In this document: in pieces, positions 35,106-42,298 of the stretch | Layout of the letters: each line of letters opens with the position of its first letter | Position numbering within the stretch: the first letter of the stretch is position 1 | Source: M3007 sp040397785 | GTDB taxonomy: Bacteria > Bacteroidota > Bacteroidia > Chitinophagales > Saprospiraceae | Reading direction: 5' to 3' | Assembly: GCA_040397785.1 (NCBI GenBank) | Contig: JBBAVI010000008.1 | Coordinates: 31,673 to 95,672 of the forward strand | DNA length: 64,000 nt | The notes under the pieces: model-generated | The model's input: only the letters and a program-made list of their open reading frames with translations | Told to the model about the DNA's origin: nothing | The model's database searches: none | Program-made: the position numbers and the translations under genes

Positions 35106-37964
35106 ATGACACCAGTAAAAAACGATACGCAGACGCTTCCTGCCGAACAAGACGAGCTATTCGATCGCAACTCTATTACGATCAAAGGTGCGCGCACTAA
35201 TAACCTGCGGAATGTCGATTTAACGATTCCCAAGAACAAATTGATCGTGGTTACCGGCGTTTCCGGCTCCGGAAAGTCGTCCATTACGATGGATACGCTC
35301 TATGCAGAAGGTCAACGCCGGTATGTAGAAAGCCTTTCCAGTTACGCCCGGCAATTTCTGGGCCGTATGAAAAAACCGGATGTGGACTATATTCGGGGTA
35401 TTTGTCCGGCAATTGCCATTGAACAACGCGTTACCACCGGCAATACCCGCTCCACGGTGGGGAGCATGACCGAAATTTATGAGTTTCTGCGCCTGTTGTT
35501 TGCCCGCGTTGGCAAATTCTACTCGCCTATCAGCGGAAATGTGGTAAAAAAACACGAGGTGACGGATGTGATCGATTATATCAAAGGGTTGCCCGCTGGT
35601 AAACGCGGTCTGATTCTTACGCCTTTCCCCAAACGCTACAAGGAGCGCTCGCTCGAACAAGAAATAAACCTTTTGTTGCAAAAAGGCTATTCCCGCCTGC
35701 AATTGGGCGAAGAAACCCTGCGCATGGAAGAGGTGCTGGAGGGTACTGCGCTCGATATCAAAGCACCCGCTTATACGTTTAGAGAAAAAGGGCTTTTTGT
35801 GCTGATCGACCGTTTTGTGGTAAAGCACGACGACGATGACAGCGCCTGGATGCGGCTGGCGGATTCGGTGTATACGGCGGTGGCCGAAAGCGAAGGCGAA
35901 TGTTCGGTGCAATTGCCGGGGGAGCGTCGTACCGATTTTAACAATCGCTTCGAACTGGATGGCATTGAATTTCCGGAACCGACACCGCAATTGTTCAATT
36001 ACAACAATCCGTACGGTGCATGTCCGCAGTGCGAAGGGTACGGCCGTATTTTGGGCATCGACCGCGATAAAGTGGTTCCGGATAAATCAAAATCGGTGTA
36101 TGATGGTGCCGTGGCGGTGTGGAAGGGCGAAAAATGGGGCGAATGGCTGGAACCGCTGGTGCAAAATGCCCATAAATTCAATTTCCCGGTACATAAGCCG
36201 TACGAGTCGCTGAGCAAAGCCGAACAGCAACTTTTATGGAAAGGCAATGAATATTTTTACGGAATTGATGCCTTTTTTAAAGAATTAGAAAGCAAAACCT
36301 ATAAAATCCAAAATCGGGTAACGCTAGCACGGTACCGGGGGCGCACGGTTTGTCCCACTTGCGAGGGTGGTCGTTTACGCCCGGAAGCCCTTTGTGTGAA
36401 AATCGGGGGCAAAAATATGTCCGAGCTCACCGGCATTCCCATTGATGAAGTGCAGGTTTATTTCCAGCAATTGGAGCTGACCCCGCACGAACAACAGGTA
36501 GGGAAACGCCTTTTACTCGAAATCAACAATCGCTTGCGGTTTATGACCGATTTGGGCCTTGGTTATCTTAGCCTTGATCGTATTTCCAACACACTTTCCG
36601 GGGGCGAAACCCAACGCATTCACCTAACCCGGACGCTCGGCTCCAATTTAACAGCGTCTATGTACCTGCTCGACGAACCTTCCGTGGGCCTGCACCCGCG
36701 CGATACCGGCCGCTTGGTGGATGTATTAAAAACCCTGCGCGACCTGGGCAATACGGTCGTGGTGGTAGAACACGAAGAATCGGTGATCGAAAACGCTGAT
36801 TATCTGGTAGATATGGGCCCGGAAGCCGGTATTAATGGCGGATATGTGGTCTTTGCGGGCGATTATAAGGACATCGCTTCAGCGGCACCGGAAAGTTTGA
36901 CCGCGCAGTATATGACCGGGAAAATGACGATTGAAACGCCCGTTCAACGCCGCAATACCCCGGTGTTTTTGACGGTAAAAGGTGCCCGGGAGCATAATTT
37001 GAAAAATATCGATGTTCGCATTCCGCTGCATTGTCTGAGTGTGGTGAGCGGGGTGTCTGGTTCTGGCAAAACTACCCTGGTGCGCAACATCATTTATCCG
37101 GCCCTCCTGCAGCATTTGCCGGATAATACCAATAAAGTGACGGGCGGATTTGATGGCATAGAAGGACCGGTGCAACAAATTACCCAGGTCGAATTTATCA
37201 ATCAAAGCCCGATAGGCAAAAGCAGCCGCTCCAATCCGGTAACATACGTGAAGGCCTACGATTATATCCGCGACCTGTTTGCTTCCCAACAATTGTCCAA
37301 AATACGCGGATTTCAGCCCAAACACTTCAGTTTTAACGTAGAAGGCGGGCGTTGTGAAACCTGCAAGGGCGAAGGCGAACAAATCATTGAAATGCAGTTT
37401 TTGGCCGATGTACACCTCGAATGTGAGGAATGCAAGGGCCGCCGTTTTAAAAGTGAAGTGCTGGAAGTGGAATACAAGGGCAAAAGTATTTTCGATGTAC
37501 TGCAACTCAGCATTGAAGAAGCGCTCACTTTTTTTGCCGGCAACAAAGAAATCATCCAGCGGATCCAACCTTTGTATGAAGTCGGATTGGGCTATGTGCA
37601 ATTGGGCCAGTCGAGCAGCACTTTATCGGGTGGCGAGGCGCAACGGGTGAAATTGGCCTCTTTCCTGATTCGGGAAAATTCCCATGGCCATATTTTCTTC
37701 ATTTTCGATGAGCCTACCACGGGTTTGCATTTCCATGATATTGCCAAATTGCTCAAAGCCATCAACGCATTGGTTGAAAAAGGCCATTCAGTGCTTATTG
37801 TAGAACACAACTTAGAGGTGATCAAATCGGCCGACTGGGTCATTGACCTCGGCCCGGAAGCCGGAAAGCGCGGTGGAAACTTAGTATATGAAGGTACGCC
37901 GGAAGGTTTGACACTGGTGCAGGAGAGTTTTACAGGACAATATTTAAAAGAAAAAATGGCTTAG
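35106..37964 (+). CDS. uvrA: Excinuclease ABC subunit A
   Basis: UvrA is the damage-recognition ATPase of nucleotide excision repair. The 952-residue protein has two ABC modules: Walker A VVTGVSGSGKSS and VVSGVSGSGKTT, signatures LSGGETQRIHL and LSGGEAQRVKL, and Walker B LLDEPSVGLHP and IFDEPTTGLHF. Zinc sites are at CPQCEGYGRI, CPTCEGGRL and the CETCKG/CEECKG pair. The length is normal. A 48-bp palindrome follows immediately. Confidence 0.97.
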   Translation: MTPVKNDTQTLPAEQDELFDRNSITIKGARTNNLRNVDLTIPKNKLIVVTGVSGSGKSSITMDTLYAEGQRRYVESLSSYARQFLGRMKKPDVDYIRGICPAIAIEQRVTTGNTRSTVGSMTEIYEFLRLLFARVGKFYSPISGNVVKKHEVTDVIDYIKGLPAGKRGLILTPFPKRYKERSLEQEINLLLQKGYSRLQLGEETLRMEEVLEGTALDIKAPAYTFREKGLFVLIDRFVVKHDDDDSAWMRLADSVYTAVAESEGECSVQLPGERRTDFNNRFELDGIEFPEPTPQLFNYNNPYGACPQCEGYGRILGIDRDKVVPDKSKSVYDGAVAVWKGEKWGEWLEPLVQNAHKFNFPVHKPYESLSKAEQQLLWKGNEYFYGIDAFFKELESKTYKIQNRVTLARYRGRTVCPTCEGGRLRPEALCVKIGGKNMSELTGIPIDEVQVYFQQLELTPHEQQVGKRLLLEINNRLRFMTDLGLGYLSLDRISNTLSGGETQRIHLTRTLGSNLTASMYLLDEPSVGLHPRDTGRLVDVLKTLRDLGNTVVVVEHEESVIENADYLVDMGPEAGINGGYVVFAGDYKDIASAAPESLTAQYMTGKMTIETPVQRRNTPVFLTVKGAREHNLKNIDVRIPLHCLSVVSGVSGSGKTTLVRNIIYPALLQHLPDNTNKVTGGFDGIEGPVQQITQVEFINQSPIGKSSRSNPVTYVKAYDYIRDLFASQQLSKIRGFQPKHFSFNVEGGRCETCKGEGEQIIEMQFLADVHLECEECKGRRFKSEVLEVEYKGKSIFDVLQLSIEEALTFFAGNKEIIQRIQPLYEVGLGYVQLGQSSSTLSGGEAQRVKLASFLIRENSHGHIFFIFDEPTTGLHFHDIAKLLKAINALVEKGHSVLIVEHNLEVIKSADWVIDLGPEAGKRGGNLVYEGTPEGLTLVQESFTGQYLKEKMA

Positions 37965-37970
37965 ATTTAA

Positions 37971-38018
37971 TTTAACCTTGAAAATCCGTCAACGCGTTGA
38001 TGGATTTTCAAGGTTAAA
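37971..38018. repeat. 48-bp near-perfect palindrome
   Basis: Two 24-bp arms without a loop, matching at 23 of 24 positions (one G/A difference). The centre is AACGCGTT. It lies 6 bp after the uvrA stop, has no T-run and overlaps the putative -33 element of the next gene. Confidence 0.8.
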
Positions 38019-38029
38019 CACTATTTTTG
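37997..38029 (+). promoter_or_regulatory. Predicted promoter of the AAA ATPase gene
   Basis: TTG (37997-37999), 22 bp, then TATTTTTG (38022-38029). The start point would fall within a few bases of the ATG at 38034, implying a leaderless or nearly leaderless mRNA. Confidence 0.5.
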
Positions 38030-38033
38030 TGAG

Positions 38034-39203
38034 ATGATAGCACGGATTATTACCCCACAGATAGAAGAAGCGCTCACTTTTTTTCCGGTGGTAGGCATCA
38101 TCGGTCCAAGGCAGGTGGGGAAAACAACGCTTGCCAAGCTTATCCAGCAACAAATTGCGAAGCCTACCCTGTTTCTTGATTTGGAAAGAGATACAGATTT
38201 GCAAAAGCTCGCAGAACCCGAGTTGTATCTTCAGCAGCACTTAGATAAATGCGTCATTATAGATGAAGTGCAAAACCTGCCCAAACTTTTGCCTTTACTG
38301 CGCTGGCTGGTAGATCAGGATCGAAAACCTGCTCGGTTTATATTGACGGGCTCTGCTTCACCAGATATCATACGCGGCAGCACCGAAACATTGGCGGGCA
38401 GAATTGCATATTTTGAACTTACTCCTTTTTCCTTGCCAGAAATAATCAGCGTAAAATCGCAACCTGAACATTGGTTCAGGGGCGGTTTCCCGGATGCCTT
38501 GTTTGCGCCCAATGATCGCATGACAGAATTATGGCTGGGAAATTTTATCGAAACATTTCTGCAGCGCGATTTACGTCGAATGGGGTTCGACATCACCATC
38601 CCTGCCATGGATCGATTGTTGAAAATCCTTGCCTCTATGCATGGAACCCTATTAAATATAGAGTCATTATCGAGGTCGCTCGGCATCAGCACCAACACCG
38701 TAAAAAAGTACCTGGATATTTTGGAAGGCAGTTTCTTGTTGCGGCGTTTGCAGCCTTTTCATGCCAATTTGAGTAAAAGACTCGTTCGTTCACCCAAAAT
38801 TTGCTTGCGTGACAGCGGATTATTGCATCGTTTATTAGGCGTATCTACTTTGGATCAATTGCAGGGCAGTGTGTGGTTAGGCACATCTTGGGAAGGTTAT
38901 GTTATCGAGGAAATTATCCGAGCTTTGGGTAAATCGCATGAATTTACCTTTTTTCGTACGCAAACAGGCGCAGAAGTAGATTTGGTGATCAAGACCCCGC
39001 AAGGAAAATTGGCCTTGATTGAAATTAAATACAGCGTAAACCCCGTCCCCTCTAAAGGATTTTATTCCGCCGTAGAAGATTTAAAGCCTAATTTTCAATA
39101 TATTATTTTGCCCGAAGGTGAGGCCTGGGACCGGAGCCAGGGCGTTCGGGTAAGTGGCTTAAGCACTTTCCTAAAAGAAGAATTGAAAAACTTTGCTTTG
39201 TAA
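38034..39203 (+). CDS. AAA_14/DUF4143 ATP-binding protein
   Basis: A 389-residue ATPase with Walker A GIIGPRQVGKTTL (about 17-29), Walker B CVIIDEVQNLP, sensor-like FILTGSASPD and the ELTPFSLPE motif of the AAA_14 fold. The C-terminal DUF4143 part has a nuclease-like EVDLVIKTPQGKLALIEIKY, reminiscent of the PD-(D/E)xK core. These proteins are common, often multicopy and mobile. Function unknown; a role in DNA transactions is plausible. Confidence 0.9.
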   Translation: MIARIITPQIEEALTFFPVVGIIGPRQVGKTTLAKLIQQQIAKPTLFLDLERDTDLQKLAEPELYLQQHLDKCVIIDEVQNLPKLLPLLRWLVDQDRKPARFILTGSASPDIIRGSTETLAGRIAYFELTPFSLPEIISVKSQPEHWFRGGFPDALFAPNDRMTELWLGNFIETFLQRDLRRMGFDITIPAMDRLLKILASMHGTLLNIESLSRSLGISTNTVKKYLDILEGSFLLRRLQPFHANLSKRLVRSPKICLRDSGLLHRLLGVSTLDQLQGSVWLGTSWEGYVIEEIIRALGKSHEFTFFRTQTGAEVDLVIKTPQGKLALIEIKYSVNPVPSKGFYSAVEDLKPNFQYIILPEGEAWDRSQGVRVSGLSTFLKEELKNFAL

Positions 39204-39280
39204 AAAATCCAAACCCGGTGTTTTACCCGTATATGTTTGTGTTCTAACAATGATTATTCAACACAAACAATTTACACACA

Positions 39281-39844
39281 ATGAAAATGTTTCTGAAAAA
39301 CGCTGGTTTGGTTCTGGCGATCGTATTTACTGCAATCACTGCACAAGCACAAACGTCTGGCAGTACCGTATTGGTAGGTGGCGAAGCAATGTTCCCAAAG
39401 AAAAACATTATTGAAAATGCGGTAAATTCTAAAGCACATACTACCCTCGTGGCTGCCGTAAAAGCGGCTGGATTGGTAGAAACGCTACAAGGAAAAGGCC
39501 CATTTACGGTTTTTGCACCGGTAAATGATGCTTTTGAAAATCTTCCAGCGGGCACGGTTGAAACCCTGCTGAAACCAGAAAGCAAAGCAACGCTCACAAA
39601 AGTATTGACCTACCACGTGGTATCCGGTAAATACGACTTCAAAGCGATTGCTGCGATGTTGAAAAAAGGTGTTAAAACCTTGAAAACCGTAAGCGGTGGT
39701 ACCCTGACCTTCATGATGAATGGCGCACGCAACATCGTGGTGAAAGACGAAAATGGTAACACGGCCAACATCACTACGTACGATGTGTATCAGTCCAATG
39801 GTGTAATTCACTCGATTGATGCGGTTTTATTGCCAAAAATGTAA
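39281..39844 (+). CDS. Fasciclin-domain secreted protein
   Basis: A 187-residue protein with a signal peptide (about 1-24, ending TAQAQ) and one fasciclin (FAS1) domain: TLVAAVKAAGLVETLQGKGP, TVFAPVNDAFENLPAGTV, LTYHVVSGKYDF and NGVIHSIDAVLLP. Such domains mediate surface adhesion. A terminator follows at 39890. Confidence 0.95.
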   Translation: MKMFLKNAGLVLAIVFTAITAQAQTSGSTVLVGGEAMFPKKNIIENAVNSKAHTTLVAAVKAAGLVETLQGKGPFTVFAPVNDAFENLPAGTVETLLKPESKATLTKVLTYHVVSGKYDFKAIAAMLKKGVKTLKTVSGGTLTFMMNGARNIVVKDENGNTANITTYDVYQSNGVIHSIDAVLLPKM

Positions 39845-39889
39845 AGGAAACCGTGTTTACCCCCATTAAACCCACCCAAATGGATACCC

Positions 39890-39916
39890 GGAGGAGCTAT
39901 ATGCTCCTCCTTTTTT
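39890..39916 (+). terminator. Terminator of the fasciclin gene
   Basis: An 8-bp stem GGAGGAGC/GCTCCTCC with a 5-nt loop followed by six T residues. Confidence 0.9.
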
Positions 39917-40037
39917 AAATCCGCAAATAGCCAACGCTACATGTTTACGAAAGCGACTCGGTTCTAATCCATTGAAAATCAATTTTTTATCCATCCATCC
40001 TTCAAATCCACTTAAATCCTGGTTAACCTGACTGAAA

Positions 40038-40505
40038 ATGAAAAACATACTATTGCTTTGCTGCCTGTTTATGGCCATTTCCTTGCCCGCACAGTCGAAT
40101 GCCAAAATAACCAAAGTGGTGAAAACCGAGGCTGCCTGGAAAAAACAACTTACCCCTGAGCAATACCAGGTAACCCGCGAAAAAGGTACGGAAACGCCCT
40201 TCGAAAACGAATATTGGGACAACCACGCCAAAGGGATCTATCGTTGCATCTGCTGCAAACTGGAACTGTTTTCTTCTGCCACCAAATTCGACTCGGGTAC
40301 TGGCTGGCCAAGTTTTTATAAACCTTACAAGGCCAGTAACATTACGGTAGGTACCGATAACAGCCACGGCACTACCCGCGATGAAGTGACCTGTAGCCGT
40401 TGTGATGCGCATTTAGGTCACGTGTTTAATGATGGCCCGGAACCTACTGGCAAGCGGTATTGTATTAATAGCGCAGCGTTGCAGTTTAAGAAGTTGGGGA
40501 AATGA
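40038..40505 (+). CDS. msrB: Peptide-methionine (R)-S-oxide reductase, exported
   Basis: MsrB reduces R-methionine sulfoxide in proteins. The 155-residue product starts with a signal peptide (NILLLCCLFMAISLPAQ), so it probably works in the periplasm. It has YQVTREKGTETPFENEYWDN, the zinc pairs CICC and CSRC, SGTGWPSF and the catalytic Cys in KRYCINSAAL. Length is typical. Confidence 0.95.
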   Translation: MKNILLLCCLFMAISLPAQSNAKITKVVKTEAAWKKQLTPEQYQVTREKGTETPFENEYWDNHAKGIYRCICCKLELFSSATKFDSGTGWPSFYKPYKASNITVGTDNSHGTTRDEVTCSRCDAHLGHVFNDGPEPTGKRYCINSAALQFKKLGK

Positions 40506-40597
40506 TGGTTTTGTAGTTTTATAGCGTAGTGAAGACATATTGTTATCTCTGTTTTTATTAATATTTTTACTTTTATCCCGTATAAAAACAATACAAT

Positions 40598-42298
40598 ATG
40601 GAATCAGATAAACCCTTCTTCGTTCTAATACGCAACCTGATCGCCCAAAACGAATTACCTGCTGTACTCGAAAAGTTTCGGACCCTGCTTGAGAACAGCC
40701 CAAAACTCGATGAAGTTTTGTTGCAATCTGGTCGTTTTCAAGATATTAGAAAGCAAATTCGACTTGGAACGGTCAGCAAAACCGAGGCGGATATGGAGCA
40801 GAATAAGATCCGAAATGGATTGCTGGAGCTGCTGCGGGAAATCGAGGACAATACCTCCGAAACCTCCCCAAACCCGGCAGCAGCGGCCCTTCGGACGGAA
40901 TTGGAGCACGCCATTTCCATCGTAAATAGTAAAAATGTGGTTACCGGCAATATTACCGCCGGTGGCGATGTGCATATTGGCGATAAAATTGTCATACAAG
41001 ATGTCACCGACAGCACCATCACGGTAACCGTCAATGGTGAAACACAGGAAATCCTCCGAAAATTGGATGCCCTGCAAGCCCTGTTGGAAAAACAGCAGGC
41101 CAAAAGCATCCAAACTGCCGACAAGATTTACAACATCGGTGCCATCACCAACGCCAATTTCGAGTTTATCGTCGGACAGTCGAAACATAGCAATGCGCTT
41201 CCAGAGGATTTGGCCCAAAACCTGGTCACCGACGAAAACCGCTGGGTGCAAAGTCTGCGGCAGGAGCTGCTGAAACAAGGCGTACCGGTGGGTGCCAAGC
41301 CCTGGGCTATCTTCCAGCACTATGGCTGGCTTATCGAGGCTTTTTTGCAAAAAATGGGTACCCAGGCCGGGCGGGAACGCAGCCTCCGCCGCCTGGCTTT
41401 TATGGCCGAGGCTTATCAAAGTACCCTGCGTTATTTGTGCTATATCCAGGTGGCCCAGGTATTTCAACGGCAGGAATATGCGCAAAATGAAGCCATTGCC
41501 GGGTTTATTCAAATAGATGCTACCAGCCAGCCCCGCTATGATTACCTCAACCTGCTGCTGCTTTCGTCCGACTTGCTACCGAAAGCATCCGCTTTTATGC
41601 CAGAAATCAATGAATTTGTGGCAGAACTGACTGATACCGGCAGCGATTTGTACGGTACCGCCCTTTTTCTGGAAAAACACCGCAACTTATTGTTAGAAAA
41701 CAAACAACCAGAAGGAGAAGCCCTGGAGCAACTGCTCGATGAATACCTGACCGGCCTGGTGTATTGGCTGCGCAAACTGGCCTTTTTGGCCAAATACCGC
41801 CTTGTTTCTATCAAAGACATCAGTTTGAATTACCGCCTCGGTACAGCCAAAAATTTTATACACCTCTACGGCGAATTGCACGGCATGTACGCAGAAGCCC
41901 TGACTGAAGGCGAAGATTATAGCGCCCACTCCATAGAAGGTATGTTCACCTACAATCAGAGTGTGCTGCTTTTCCGGGGCAATAACATGTCGGACTGCCT
42001 TGAAAACATCCAGGACCCGGGCGTTTATATTTCACTCTCGCCCCTGATTGTAGATCAAAGCGTATTTGCAGAAAAATCCACCCAAACGCCGGAGATTTTT
42101 TATTATATCGGACAGGAAAAAGGCGGGCGGCAATACCTTTTCGCACAATACAAAAACGAGCTGGAATACGAAGGCCGCCCCATCCCCTCCAACAAGCGAC
42201 TCCCGGTAAAAAACCAGAATATTCAGCAGCCTCGGCTCGATGAACTATTCGAGCAACTGGAACAGGTATTTAAACCCTTTAAATCCGCGACCCGATGA
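40598..42298 (+). CDS. EAD11-like protein, first gene of a STAND system
   Basis: A 566-residue protein not matching a named enzyme. Residues about 10-85 (IRNLIAQNELPAVLEKF to GLLELLREIE) fit the effector-associated domain EAD11 pattern, with LLQSGRFQDIRKQIRLGTVS. Residues about 105-150 are a beta-rich segment with VVTGNITAGGDVHIGDKI, then a short helix and DKIYNIGAITNANF. The remaining ~370 residues are mostly helical and unrecognised. The stop overlaps the start of the STAND NTPase gene (ATGA at 42295-42298), so translation is coupled. EADs are known to pair effectors with STAND-type or other immune proteins; the role here is inferred. Confidence 0.7.
   Translation: MESDKPFFVLIRNLIAQNELPAVLEKFRTLLENSPKLDEVLLQSGRFQDIRKQIRLGTVSKTEADMEQNKIRNGLLELLREIEDNTSETSPNPAAAALRTELEHAISIVNSKNVVTGNITAGGDVHIGDKIVIQDVTDSTITVTVNGETQEILRKLDALQALLEKQQAKSIQTADKIYNIGAITNANFEFIVGQSKHSNALPEDLAQNLVTDENRWVQSLRQELLKQGVPVGAKPWAIFQHYGWLIEAFLQKMGTQAGRERSLRRLAFMAEAYQSTLRYLCYIQVAQVFQRQEYAQNEAIAGFIQIDATSQPRYDYLNLLLLSSDLLPKASAFMPEINEFVAELTDTGSDLYGTALFLEKHRNLLLENKQPEGEALEQLLDEYLTGLVYWLRKLAFLAKYRLVSIKDISLNYRLGTAKNFIHLYGELHGMYAEALTEGEDYSAHSIEGMFTYNQSVLLFRGNNMSDCLENIQDPGVYISLSPLIVDQSVFAEKSTQTPEIFYYIGQEKGGRQYLFAQYKNELEYEGRPIPSNKRLPVKNQNIQQPRLDELFEQLEQVFKPFKSATR

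Noticed and set aside
35220..37601. Antisense open frames of 240-256 codons in uvrA
   Set aside because: uvrA is intact with all family motifs over this range; the reverse-strand frames have no domain pattern.
40655..41512. Long antisense open frame of 285 codons on the minus strand
   Set aside because: It lies opposite the EAD11-like gene, has no recognisable domain, and is a by-product of codon use in the plus-strand gene.
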